A stretch of 25,664 nt of DNA from Anammoximicrobium sp032229885 (GCA_032229885.1 JAVYAJ010000035.1:1-25664), one strand, 5' to 3'. Counted from the first letter of the stretch, positions 8,196 to 15,860 are shown. A program made the numbers and translations. The notes: generated by a model from the letters alone, not told the origin.

Positions 8196-8936
8196 ATGAA
8201 CATTGCTTTTTCCCTGGTCATCCCGGCGTATAACGAAGCGGAACGCCTGCCGCCGTACCTCGAGTCGGCGTGCGCGTATCTGGCCGAGGTCTATCCCGAG
8301 GCGCACGAGGTGCTCGTGGTGGACGACGGCAGCACGGACGGCACTCAGGACAAGGTGGCCGCGGCGGCGACACGATGGCCCGCGGTGCGCCTGGTCTGCC
8401 ACAGCCAGAATCAAGGCAAAGGGGCGGCGGTGCGCACCGGCATGCTGGCCGCCCAGGGCGAGGTCCGCCTGTTTGCCGACGCCGATGGGGCGACGCCGAT
8501 CGGGGAACACGCGCGTTTGCGCGCTGCGCTCGATGCCGGCGCCGATGTGGTCGTCGGATCGCGGCGGATCGCCACCACCGGCATCAACCGGCAGCGGCAC
8601 TGGATTCGCAGCTTGGCGAGCAAGGCTTATGCGGCCCTCGTCCGTTGTCTGGCGCCGGTCGGGGTCCGCGATTCGATGTGCGGTTTCAAGATGTTCCGCG
8701 CCGCGGCGGCAGAACAGTTGTTCGCGCTGTCGCGCGAGACTGGTTATATGTTCGATTTAGAGCTGCTCGTGTTGGCGGAAAAACTCGGGCTTCGGGTGAG
8801 CGAAGTCGGCGTGAATTGGACCGAGATCCCGGGCAGCAAGCTACGCATGAGCCACGAGTGGCGTCGAATTCTGGCCGGCGCCTGGCGCATCCGTCGCAGG
8901 CGCTTGCACGACGTTCCGGACCAAGGGCGCGGCTGA
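8196..8936 (+). CDS. Family 2 glycosyltransferase, dolichyl/polyprenyl-phosphate glucosyltransferase-like
   Basis: This encodes 246 residues from MNIAFSLVIPAYNEAERLPP. An in-frame ATG at 8121 would add 25 residues without family similarity. GT-A fold marks are VIPAYNEAERLPPYLE, VVDDGSTDGT, GKGAAVRTGMLAAQGE and the metal-binding FADADGATPI. The motif RDSMCGFKMFR near residue 170 matches the DxxCGFKxF block of dolichyl-phosphate beta-glucosyltransferase (ALG5) and similar bacterial enzymes, which load a sugar onto a polyprenyl-phosphate carrier. There is no obvious transmembrane helix; the C-terminus (GAWRIRRRRLHD) is basic and might sit on the membrane. It probably continues the HNH–purM run, though the 87-nt gap leaves room for its own start signals. 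The sugar donor is not known. Confidence 0.92.
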   Translation: MNIAFSLVIPAYNEAERLPPYLESACAYLAEVYPEAHEVLVVDDGSTDGTQDKVAAAATRWPAVRLVCHSQNQGKGAAVRTGMLAAQGEVRLFADADGATPIGEHARLRAALDAGADVVVGSRRIATTGINRQRHWIRSLASKAYAALVRCLAPVGVRDSMCGFKMFRAAAAEQLFALSRETGYMFDLELLVLAEKLGLRVSEVGVNWTEIPGSKLRMSHEWRRILAGAWRIRRRRLHDVPDQGRG

Positions 8937-9124
8937 CGCGATGATCCACGCATGCTTTATGCGGCTCGGAATGGCCGTTCGTCGGGCGGACTTCGACCCG
9001 CCGTTGCCCCGCACGACGTCGCGGCCTGATCACGCTTGCCTGCGCACGGCACAAGCCTATCCCGGCCGCATGTAGTCGCGGCCGAGCCTTGCTTTCGTGA
9101 TCGGTCCACTCCGCCACGGGGCGA

Positions 9125-10294
9125 TCAAGGATCGACGCCGAGATACTTGACGCACACCGGCGAGCCAACCTCCAACGTCTGTCCCGTCGGCGTCAACTTG
9201 CCCGTCTGCGAGTCGATACGAAATCCAACGATCGAGTTGGAATTTTGGTTGCACGCCAAGAGGAACCGTCCGGTCGGATCGATGCCGAAGTGCCGAGGCC
9301 ACTTGCCTTGGGCCGGCTCGCGTTGGACCAGCGTCACGTGGCCGCTGGCCGCATCCACGGCAAACACGGCGATGGTGTCGTCGCCGCGGTTGGATGCGTA
9401 CACGAACTTGCCGCTGGGATGAACCTGGACTTCGGAGGGGTAGTTGACCGCGTCGGACGCGGGCAGCGTCGCGACCGTCTGGATCTCGTCCAGTGCGCCG
9501 CGCTCGGCGTCGTACCGAAAGACGACCAACGTCGACTGCAACTCGTTGAGCACATAAACAAACCTGCCGCTGGGATGAAAGGCCAGATGTCGCGGACCCG
9601 CCCCTGGCGCGACGTTGGCCGCGGGTGGGTCGTTGACGGCCAGCGTTCCCGCAGTCGCGTCATAGCGGTAGATCAAGACCTTGTCGAGACCCAAATCGGC
9701 GACAAAGGCAAAACGGTTCGCGGCATCCAGGTTGATCGAGTGCGCGTGCGGTCCCTGCTGGCGACGCGGATTCACGCTCGAGCCATGATGCTGGACGAAC
9801 GCCGTCGGAATGCCCAGACTGCCGTCTTCGCCCACTGCCAGCGCGATGACGCTGCCGCCGCTGTAGTTGGCTGCCAGCACGTGACGACCGGCTTGGTCGA
9901 TGGTCACGTGGCAGGGACCGGGGCCGCCCGAAGATTGTTGATTCAGCAACTCGAGACGGCCCGTGTCCGGGACGATCCGAAACGCGCTGACTGCGCCCGT
10001 GCGTTGACCTGCATGGTCCGCAAGCTCGCCGACAGCATACAGAAAGCGGCGGCTGGGATCGATCGCTAGGAACGATGGATTCTTGGTTTCCGCGGCAACG
10101 CCATCCAAATGCAACTGGCCTGTCGCCAAGTCGAGTCGACCTACATAGATGCCTTGGCTGCTGGCGGACGTATAAGTGCCCACGTAGAACCGTACGTGCC
10201 CGGTGTCGGCCTGCCGCGAGTCCGCCGGAGCCACTCCCGACGCGACGAGCGTGAGCAACAGCGACGGCAGCGCGGCACGAATGCAGAGTCTCAT
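9125..10294 (-). CDS. Secreted lactonase-family seven-bladed beta-propeller (6-phosphogluconolactonase-like)
   Basis: This encodes 389 residues. The ATG at 10294 is preceded by GAGAGG 9 nt upstream and opens a signal peptide (MRLCIRAALPSLLLTLVASG). The mature protein starts with FYVGTYTSASSQGIYVGRLD, typical of the lactonase/YbhE family, and cycles through blades with x-PxHxxxxPSGRFVYVxNE units: FLAIDPSRRFLYAVGE, HVTIDQAGRHVLAANY, GPHAHSINLDAANRFAFVAD, HLAFHPSGRFVYVLNE, VQVHPSGKFVYASNR and HFGIDPTGRFLLACN. Cytoplasmic relatives hydrolyse 6-phosphogluconolactone. An exported copy cannot easily act on that phosphorylated substrate, so another lactone or carbohydrate-related role is likelier. 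It converges with the GT2 gene across 188 nt without an obvious terminator. Confidence 0.92.
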   Translation of the reverse strand: MRLCIRAALPSLLLTLVASGVAPADSRQADTGHVRFYVGTYTSASSQGIYVGRLDLATGQLHLDGVAAETKNPSFLAIDPSRRFLYAVGELADHAGQRTGAVSAFRIVPDTGRLELLNQQSSGGPGPCHVTIDQAGRHVLAANYSGGSVIALAVGEDGSLGIPTAFVQHHGSSVNPRRQQGPHAHSINLDAANRFAFVADLGLDKVLIYRYDATAGTLAVNDPPAANVAPGAGPRHLAFHPSGRFVYVLNELQSTLVVFRYDAERGALDEIQTVATLPASDAVNYPSEVQVHPSGKFVYASNRGDDTIAVFAVDAASGHVTLVQREPAQGKWPRHFGIDPTGRFLLACNQNSNSIVGFRIDSQTGKLTPTGQTLEVGSPVCVKYLGVDP

Positions 10295-10499
10295 CGAGTA
10301 CAGCCTCTCATGCTTGGGGAAAAACGTGAAAGTGGTCGCCCCATTTTCGCGCTGCGAGACGGACGGATCAAGTGTGGGCAGCGGCGAGCGGGATACAAAA
10401 TGCCGGCGCCTGCCGCGCGCGGTGGACGAAGACGCGTAATCCGCAGCATAAGCGAGCGAACAAGTCATCGTTTCGCGCACGCGGCGCGTTAGAGCCTCA

Positions 10500-10531
10500 G
10501 TTCGTATCTTGCGTGCGCCGTGCGCGCATAC
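10500..10531. repeat. Dispersed hairpin repeat, copy 1 (truncated)
   Basis: It starts GTTCGTATCTTGCG and ends in GTGCGCGCATAC. The same opening and a GCGC-rich inverted repeat occur at 16204 and 25445. Here the similarity ends at about 10531, where the CACGAAT inverted repeat begins. Confidence 0.6.
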
Positions 10532-10534
10532 GGG

Positions 10535-10617
10535 AACCACGAATAACACGAATAGCAGGAATGAAAAAATGGTTCGGCGCGATGTCTTTATTCGTGTGAA
10601 CCGTGTGATCCGTGGTT
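10535..10617. repeat. Inverted repeat of the AACCACGAAT/ATTCGTGGTT type
   Basis: Left arm units AACCACG (10535–10541) and CACGAATA (10547–10554) are mirrored by TATTCGTG (10589–10596) and CGTGGTT (10611–10617), around an A/T-richer middle. From memory, similar AACCACGAAT-nACACGAAT elements recur between genes in planctomycetes and related bacteria. No second copy exists in this window, so its dispersed nature is inferred. Confidence 0.65.
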
Positions 10618-10719
10618 TTCTTCGGTATTTCTTGGCCCTTGTTCGGTTGTGGCCTCTGGCCGTGTGAGGATGAAGTGTGCCATCCTCGTCTGCGCACGGG
10701 ATAAACCGACGTTTCAACG

Positions 10720-10754
10720 AAAAAACGCGAGCCGACGATGACTTCGGCTCGCGT
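10720..10754 (-). terminator. Rho-independent terminator of the YTV gene
   Basis: On the minus strand an 11-bp perfect stem (ACGCGAGCCGA with TCGGCTCGCGT, 8-nt loop) is followed at once by a run of T. The plus strand shows AAAAAA at 10720–10725, then the stem arms at 10725–10735 and 10744–10754. It lies 50 nt beyond the YTV stop codon. Confidence 0.9.
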
Positions 10755-10803
10755 CGCATTTGGTTCATCTAAAGTCCGTGCGCGTCGAGCGTTCTACGCA
10801 GGT

Positions 10804-11862
10804 TCAGCATCCGCGCCGGCAGCCGAGCCGCGGTGCGCACGCACGGCAACAATTCCCACATTGCACCGGTACTTGTACGGTCTTGGGAACCATCCGGCAG
10901 ACTTGCACTTGGATTTCTTTCTGGACCTGATGCGGGACACAAACGGTCACCGTGCGCATGACCTCTTCAGCCTGACGCTCGTAGCACGTCACTTTTTCGG
11001 TCCACTTCTTTTCGGTCGGGACGCAGACGGTATACGTCACTTCCTTCTCGATGATCTCCGGTTTGTAGCTCGTCACATTACAAATGACGCTGCGCACCTC
11101 TTGCTTCCACTCGCAGACCTTGACCGTGCACTCGCGGGTCTCGGGCTTGCACACCGTCACCTGGTACTCGCAGGGCTCTTCGACGATCTCTTGCTTGCAC
11201 ACCGTGACCTGGACTTCCTCTTCGACCACGTTGGGCACCCAGACCTTGCAGCACACGGTCGTCGTGCAGGGCTGGCAGCAGCCGCACGGATCGCAGCACG
11301 CCTGGCGACCGCAATGGCGGACGGCGCGGCAGCGACGAGCCACGCATGGCGCCTCGACCAACTGCGTTTCCCAACTGCCCCGATCGACGCAGACCTTCTT
11401 GGTGATCACTTCGGTTGTCGGCTTGCAGACGCGGCGTACGCCCTGGCGGGTTTCGACGGTGGGGACATAGGCCGTGTACTGTCGCGTTTCATCGCGCCAC
11501 TGCGGGACGCACACGGTGTACTGTTTCTCGACCGGCGTCACGACGGCGCGGCACACCGTGTACTGGACCGTCTTGTTCCGCTGCTCGGGAACCAGTTCGG
11601 TACAGGTTCGTTCGATCTCGCGTTCAACCGGCACGCACTTGTATACCGTCTCCTTGACATCGCGCTGCTCAGGGACATACTCGCAGACGTTGACGATTCG
11701 TGTCTCGGTAACCCACTGCGGGACATAGCAGGTTTTCTCGACATAGGTCACCTGCCCACATGCGCTTTGCCCACCGTCGCCGGATCCCGAACCAGCCATC
11801 ACGGAACTGGCCGAAGTCAGCAGCAAACCAACGGTCGCCATCACCAGCAAAAATCGAGACAT
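10804..11862 (-). CDS. Cysteine-rich YTV-type planctomycete cell-envelope protein
   Basis: This encodes 352 residues. The ATG at 11862 has a near-ideal ribosome site (CTAGGAGGAAGCGC). A signal peptide (MSRFLLVMATVGLLLTSASS...MAG) is followed by tandem units of about 20–25 residues. These contain variants of YTVCVP: YVPQW, YKCVPV, YTVCRAV, YTVCVPQW, VTVCKPE and VTVCVPH. There are 36 cysteines, about 10% of the protein, 11 of them in a central cluster (about 173–205, ACCDPCGCCQPC) that separates two repeat arrays. This matches the YTV proteins reported from planctomycete cell walls, which are thought to form a disulfide-linked proteinaceous envelope. A strong ribosome site plus a strong terminator suggests a highly expressed single gene. 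The exact role of this copy is inferred from family membership. Confidence 0.92.
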   Translation of the reverse strand: MSRFLLVMATVGLLLTSASSVMAGSGSGDGGQSACGQVTYVEKTCYVPQWVTETRIVNVCEYVPEQRDVKETVYKCVPVEREIERTCTELVPEQRNKTVQYTVCRAVVTPVEKQYTVCVPQWRDETRQYTAYVPTVETRQGVRRVCKPTTEVITKKVCVDRGSWETQLVEAPCVARRCRAVRHCGRQACCDPCGCCQPCTTTVCCKVWVPNVVEEEVQVTVCKQEIVEEPCEYQVTVCKPETRECTVKVCEWKQEVRSVICNVTSYKPEIIEKEVTYTVCVPTEKKWTEKVTCYERQAEEVMRTVTVCVPHQVQKEIQVQVCRMVPKTVQVPVQCGNCCRACAPRLGCRRGC

Positions 11863-12150
11863 GCGCTTCCTCCTAGCGAAAAATCACAGCGGTCAAATCA
11901 AATGTTTCGCACGATGCTGTCATTAGACTTGCTCGTCACGATTTGTCAATACGCGCGTGTTGCGCGGCCTGTGAATTGTGCGAATTTTACATGCTTTATG
12001 GCGACAAAGCGGGTTTCATAGATTTCGCGGGCGCCGACGATCCGGCCCAGAGACGCCCTCGTGACCGTGCTGGAGCTTAGAACCGGGGGGCACAGCGCTC
12101 GCTTGATCTCGGTCTCGCGTCCTAGGCGTTTGTCCAAGAATTGAGCTTGA

Positions 12151-12199
12151 CCCACAACATATTGTGGGCGCGCGGTCGCTAGCAACACAACCTGTTGTG
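12151..12199. promoter_or_regulatory. Paired putative operators, CACAA-N4-TTGTG, 33 bp apart
   Basis: Site one is CCCACAACATATTGTGGG (12151–12168; 16 of 18 positions symmetric). Site two is CACAACCTGTTGTG (12186–12199). Both share half-sites CACAA and TTGTG with the same 4-bp gap. Corresponding bases are 33 bp apart, about three helical turns, so a dimeric or cooperative regulator could bind both on the same face. The regulator is unknown. Confidence 0.6.
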
Positions 12200-12219
12200 G
12201 TATTTCCGAATACTCAGAC

Positions 12220-12235
12220 AGGTTCCTAGGAACCT
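12220..12235. promoter_or_regulatory. Perfect 16-bp palindrome in the guaB leader
   Basis: AGGTTCCTAGGAACCT is fully self-complementary with no spacer, so it cannot form a simple RNA hairpin of that length. That favours a DNA-binding dimer site. It lies about 123 bp upstream of the guaB start codon. Confidence 0.5.
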
Positions 12236-12248
12236 CGCGGTGGCAGTG

Positions 12249-12264
12249 ACGATGACGTAATCGT
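12249..12264. promoter_or_regulatory. Imperfect 16-bp palindrome in the guaB leader
   Basis: ACGATGACGTAATCGT is symmetric at 14 of 16 positions and has ACGT at its centre. It is weaker than its neighbours and could be chance, but it continues the series. Confidence 0.3.
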
Positions 12265-12276
12265 TGGCGTCGAGTT

Positions 12277-12293
12277 GTCATGCCGGGCATGAC
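12277..12293. promoter_or_regulatory. Perfect 17-bp inverted repeat in the guaB leader
   Basis: GTCATGCC-G-GGCATGAC has two exact 8-bp arms around one base. It ends 64 bp before the guaB ATG. With only one spacer base it suits a dimeric protein better than an RNA stem-loop. Confidence 0.55.
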
Positions 12294-12357
12294 CCGCAAT
12301 AATTTCGCACTCTGGGCATTGCGTTTTGCGAACCGCTTTCAATGACAGCACATTGCC

Positions 12358-13836
12358 ATGTTGGAAAAAATCATCAGCTATGCGGGCATCACTTTCGATG
12401 ACGTCCTGCTCGAACCACGTTATAGCGACGTCGTTCCCACCGAGGTCGATGTACGATCGAAACTGACCAACCGGATAGGCCTGAACATCCCGCTGGTCAG
12501 TTCTCCGATGGATACCGTCACGGAAAGCGAGTTGGCGATTGCCTTGGCCAAGGTTGGCGGGATCGGAATCATCCACAAGAACATGTCGATCGACGCTCAG
12601 ACGGAAGAGGTGAACCGAGTAAAACGCAGCGCCAACGGGATCATCTTCGATCCGGTCACGCTGCCGCCGGACGCGCCGGTGGCCCAGGCTCGCGAAGCGA
12701 TGGACCAGCACAACGTCTCGGGGATCCCGATCACCCACCCGGACGGCACGTTGGTCGGGATCTTGACTCGCCGCGATTTGCGGTTTTTAGAGGCGGGAGA
12801 CATCCCAATCTCGGAGGCGATGACCAAGGGTCAGCTTGTGACGGCTAGGGGAGAGGTGACGCTTGAGCAAGCTGAGAAAATTTTAATGGCAAAAAGGGTG
12901 GAGAAACTTTTGCTGGTTGACGAAAAATACTGTCTAACAGGACTGATCACGATCAAAGACATCGACATGATGAAGCGGTTCCCGGATGCGTGCAAGGATC
13001 GGTTAGGCCGGTTGCGGGTCGGGGCGGCGATCGGCGTTTTTGATTTTGATCGAGCGCAAAGCCTTATCGAGAAATCAGTTGACGTACTCGTGGTCGACAG
13101 CGCGCACGGCCATTCGGCCAACGTGATCGAGACCGTAAAACAACTGAAAGCGCGTTGGGACATCGACGTTGTCGCGGGCAACATCGCGACGCGAGACGGA
13201 TGTCTGGATCTGATTCGCGCCGGGGCCGATGCCGTCAAAGTGGGAATCGGGCCGGGGGCGATCTGTACCACACGGGTAGTGTCCGGAGTCGGAGTGCCGC
13301 AGGTGACCGCGATTTACGAGGCGGCTCAAGCGGCCCAAGACGCCGACATTCCGGTCATCGCGGATGGGGGGATTCGGTATTCGGGAGAGATCACCAAGGC
13401 GATCGCGGCTGGCGCTCACTCGGTCATGCTCGGCGGCTTGTTCGCCGGTTTGACGGAAAGCCCCGGCAAGATGATTTTGTTTCAAGGACGCACGTTCAAG
13501 GCGTACCGTGGAATGGGATCGTTGGGCGCCATGGTGCACGGTTCCAGCGAGCGGTATCGGCAGTCCGGGACGACCGGCGCCGGTAAACTGGTTCCCGAAG
13601 GCGTCGAGGGACGGGTGCCCTTCAAAGGGCCGTTGAGCGATTTCGTGTATCACTTGGTGGGCGGCCTCAGAGCGGGAATGGGCTACTGCGGTACGCGAAC
13701 GATTGAGGAACTGCGGACGGACGCGCGGTTCCTGCAGGTTACTCAGGCCTCGGTTCGGGAGAGTCATCCCCATGACATTGCGATTACGCAGGAAGCGCCG
13801 AATTACAGCGTCGAGTCGTCTTCGGACGGAGGCTGA
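12358..13836 (+). CDS. guaB: IMP dehydrogenase
   Basis: GuaB oxidises IMP to XMP with NAD+, the committed step to guanine nucleotides, in the cytoplasm. The 492 residues are the standard bacterial length. Seen in order are ITFDDVLLEPRYSDVVP (11–27), LVSSPMDTVTESELA, paired CBS domains (about 96–205, with VSGIPITHPDGTLVGILTRR and LLLVDEKYCLTGLITIKD), DSAHGHSANV, and the active-site loop GIGPGAICTTR with catalytic Cys near 303. The GMLAG-like phosphate site (HSVMLGGLFAGLTESPG), the mobile flap (RGMGSLGAMVHGSSERY) and the C-terminal EGVEGRVPFKG follow. No Shine-Dalgarno precedes the ATG, which is unusual for such a gene. Its leader carries five palindromes. The next gene may overlap its last 65 bases. 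Confidence 0.98.
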   Translation: MLEKIISYAGITFDDVLLEPRYSDVVPTEVDVRSKLTNRIGLNIPLVSSPMDTVTESELAIALAKVGGIGIIHKNMSIDAQTEEVNRVKRSANGIIFDPVTLPPDAPVAQAREAMDQHNVSGIPITHPDGTLVGILTRRDLRFLEAGDIPISEAMTKGQLVTARGEVTLEQAEKILMAKRVEKLLLVDEKYCLTGLITIKDIDMMKRFPDACKDRLGRLRVGAAIGVFDFDRAQSLIEKSVDVLVVDSAHGHSANVIETVKQLKARWDIDVVAGNIATRDGCLDLIRAGADAVKVGIGPGAICTTRVVSGVGVPQVTAIYEAAQAAQDADIPVIADGGIRYSGEITKAIAAGAHSVMLGGLFAGLTESPGKMILFQGRTFKAYRGMGSLGAMVHGSSERYRQSGTTGAGKLVPEGVEGRVPFKGPLSDFVYHLVGGLRAGMGYCGTRTIEELRTDARFLQVTQASVRESHPHDIAITQEAPNYSVESSSDGG

Positions 13837-15457
13837 GCAAGGTCGCCGGCCCGCCGCCCGACGCGCAAGGGTCTCGTTGCGCCGGCTGGCCGCTTGCGCC
13901 GGCTGGGTGGCGATCCATTTCGCCGTGGTGGCAGCGAGTGGCGATGATGGGCAACCCGCGCGACTGTCCGTCGCCGCGGACGCCCGACCGATCGAGCTGA
14001 ACGCTCCGCAGGCCGACAATGCGGGGGCGGATGCAAAGGTCGCGACGGGTATGGTTCGCTTCAATTCGCCGGGCAGTGCTCCGGCGGGCGTCGATTTTCG
14101 AGACAGCGGGGATTCGACGGCCGCCGGGGTTTTACGTTGGAAGAGCCGACAGAATGAACAGGAGACGGTGACGACCGGCTTTGCAGCGCGGCCAGCCGAA
14201 GGCGCGTGGCAAGATCGAAGCTCGAAGAGCGCCACCGCCGTCCTTCCGATCACCCATCGGTCCACGACGGCGCCCATTGCGTTTCAGGATCCGTTCGGCG
14301 ACAACGCGCCCCAGCCGCTCGCCGGCGTCCGGCTGACGGCGTCGAAGGCCGCAACCGCACTCGCCCAGGAACGAGACGAGGGCGATCTGGCGACCGCCGC
14401 GGATCGTGCGCCGGTGCCGCCCGAAACGCTCTTGGCAGGGCGAGATTCCCTGGGCCGAAAACGGGTTTTCCCACACCATGCGGACCGCGCACGGATGCGG
14501 GTGAACGTTGCCCAAGGGACGGCCGCACAGCCTAGCCTGGCGCCGCTTGGCGCGGGCGAGTCCTTCGTTCCCGATTTTCCGACTCGCCAATCGGACAAAC
14601 TCGGCGCGCCGCTCGAGCCCGGCCGGCGACCGAGCGAACAGGGGCCTGCATCGTCCGCGCCGCTGACGCCGGCGGCCCCGTCGCTCGGCCCCCCTTCCGC
14701 GATTATCGAACGCGAGGCCCGCCCGACCGACACGAGTTGCACGCGGATCTACAACGACCGCAACTGTTGCGACGAAGACCAAAAATGCGCGACGGCCCGG
14801 CAAGCGCTCCGAGACAACTCGATCACGAAAATTTCGCTGGACATCAGTGCTCCGTTCAAACCGGACGCCGAATCGGTGGAGGAGGAGCGCGAGATGCGTG
14901 AGAGTCGATTCCGACAGATGCCGGCCCGGCAGTGGCGAGACCGAACGGGAAGAGTCGTGGCCGACGGGCGAGTCGAGAACCTCCGGAATCGGACGATCAC
15001 CGTGTCCGGAACGACCGGAACCCCCGTCGATCTGCGGCTGGGCGAGTTGAGCGACGACGATTTGTGCTTCCTGGCGTCGTGGTGGGGCGTGCCGACGGAA
15101 TGCACGTTGGGCGACGACCAGTACGCGTCTCGCGATTGGGAGCTGGTGACGTTCACCTGGAAGGCGTCGGCCCTGTGCCACAAACCGCTCTACTTTGAAG
15201 AAGTCGGCGTCGAACGCTACGGACACACCATGGGGCCGTGGCTCGAACCGGTCCATTCGGGCGCTCATTTCTTCAAGAACGTCGCCTTGCTGCCGTACAA
15301 GATGGGCATCAATCCGCCGCACGAGTGCCAGTACGCCCTGGGTTATTACCGTCCCGGCAGTTGCGCCCCCTGGCTGGTGCCGCCGTTCCCGGTCAGCCTG
15401 CGAGGCGGATTGATGCAGGCCGGCGCTGTTGTCGGCGGAGTGTTTTTGATTCCTTGA
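13772..15457 (+). CDS. Secreted hypothetical protein with SHD1-like domain
   Basis: From the ATG at 13772 (GGGAGAG about 9 nt upstream) this encodes 561 residues and overlaps guaB by 65 nt. A TTG at 13877 (AAGGG just upstream) would give a compact signal peptide, LRRLAACAGWVAIHFAVVAA, and is a serious alternative. Residues of about 60–310 are low-complexity, rich in Ala, Pro and Arg, and probably disordered. A Cys-rich stretch (TRIYNDRNCCDEDQKC) follows. Near residue 387 comes an SHD1 (SLA1 homology 1)-like unit, RQWRDRTGRVVADGRVENL with LRLGELSDDDLCFL. The C-terminal domain (LCHKPLYFEEVGVERYGH to VGGVFLIP) looks conserved but I cannot name it. Secreted SHD1 proteins are frequent in planctomycetes and of unknown function. 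A strong terminator follows at 15575. Confidence 0.82.
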   Translation: MTLRLRRKRRITASSRLRTEAEQGRRPAARRARVSLRRLAACAGWVAIHFAVVAASGDDGQPARLSVAADARPIELNAPQADNAGADAKVATGMVRFNSPGSAPAGVDFRDSGDSTAAGVLRWKSRQNEQETVTTGFAARPAEGAWQDRSSKSATAVLPITHRSTTAPIAFQDPFGDNAPQPLAGVRLTASKAATALAQERDEGDLATAADRAPVPPETLLAGRDSLGRKRVFPHHADRARMRVNVAQGTAAQPSLAPLGAGESFVPDFPTRQSDKLGAPLEPGRRPSEQGPASSAPLTPAAPSLGPPSAIIEREARPTDTSCTRIYNDRNCCDEDQKCATARQALRDNSITKISLDISAPFKPDAESVEEEREMRESRFRQMPARQWRDRTGRVVADGRVENLRNRTITVSGTTGTPVDLRLGELSDDDLCFLASWWGVPTECTLGDDQYASRDWELVTFTWKASALCHKPLYFEEVGVERYGHTMGPWLEPVHSGAHFFKNVALLPYKMGINPPHECQYALGYYRPGSCAPWLVPPFPVSLRGGLMQAGAVVGGVFLIP

Positions 15458-15574
15458 GTCGAGGATCTGCGTTCATCCCCGGCCGGCTCGGGCCTCGGGC
15501 TGGCCGCCAAAGTTCGTCCATCACTCGGCGAGTTCATTTTCGTTTTTGTTACGTTCGGGAGCGATTGGGTAGGC

Positions 15575-15609
15575 AAACGGCGGAGCGCCGCAAGGCGCTC
15601 CGCCGTTTT
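15575..15609 (+). terminator. Strong rho-independent terminator after the SHD1 gene
   Basis: AAACGGCGGAGCGCC (15575–15589) pairs perfectly with GGCGCTCCGCCGTTT (15594–15608) around a GCAA tetraloop. TTTT and then GCGTTTT follow. The A-run on the left means it may also act on the minus strand. It lies about 118 nt past the stop. Confidence 0.85.
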
Positions 15610-15860
15610 GCGTTTTCAGCCCGCCGTCTGCGATCGGCCGTCGATGCGGAACCGAACCATTTCCTCCGACATGCGAGCCACACGATCTCCGTTCCCCAGG
15701 CTCGACTCCACCCCAGCGCTGCACCTCTTCAGGGTGCCGCGATCTACGGCGGGACACGTATCCAGGGTGCGGGGCGGCGCCGCGGACTGGCGCGGTCAAT
15801 TTCTTAAACTACTACCGGTTCCACTGTTGCGCGTTTGAGCGCAGATAGGCGCTGATTCTG

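Larger units (their letters stand above)
10295..10803. other. Repeat-bearing spacer between the lactonase and YTV genes
   Basis: These 509 bases contain no credible gene. They hold a hairpin repeat (10500–10531), an 83-bp inverted repeat (10535–10617) and the terminator of the YTV gene (10720–10754). The lactonase promoter should be just upstream of 10294 (around 10300–10420), but no clear core motif was seen. Confidence 0.6.
11863..12357. promoter_or_regulatory. Divergent control region for the YTV gene and guaB
   Basis: These 495 bases hold the start signals of both divergent genes. The half nearest guaB (12151–12293) is packed with palindromes, listed separately. The part near the YTV gene is A/T-richer (around 11880–12000). 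guaB lacks a visible Shine-Dalgarno; instead CAATG-acagca-CATTG (12340–12355) forms a short inverted repeat just before its ATG. No confident -35/-10 pair was identified. Confidence 0.65.

Noticed and set aside
10738..12021. A 427-codon plus-strand frame opposite the YTV gene
   Set aside because: It mirrors the repetitive YTV gene, which has a signal peptide, strong ribosome site and terminator; the plus frame even reads through that terminator.
12147..12175. TTGACC as a -35 box for guaB
   Set aside because: At 17 bp spacing the -10 position reads GCGCGG, which is not promoter-like.
14132..15322. Long minus-strand frame opposite the SHD1 gene
   Set aside because: No domain and Arg-rich; the plus strand has an SHD1-like unit, an export signal and a downstream terminator.
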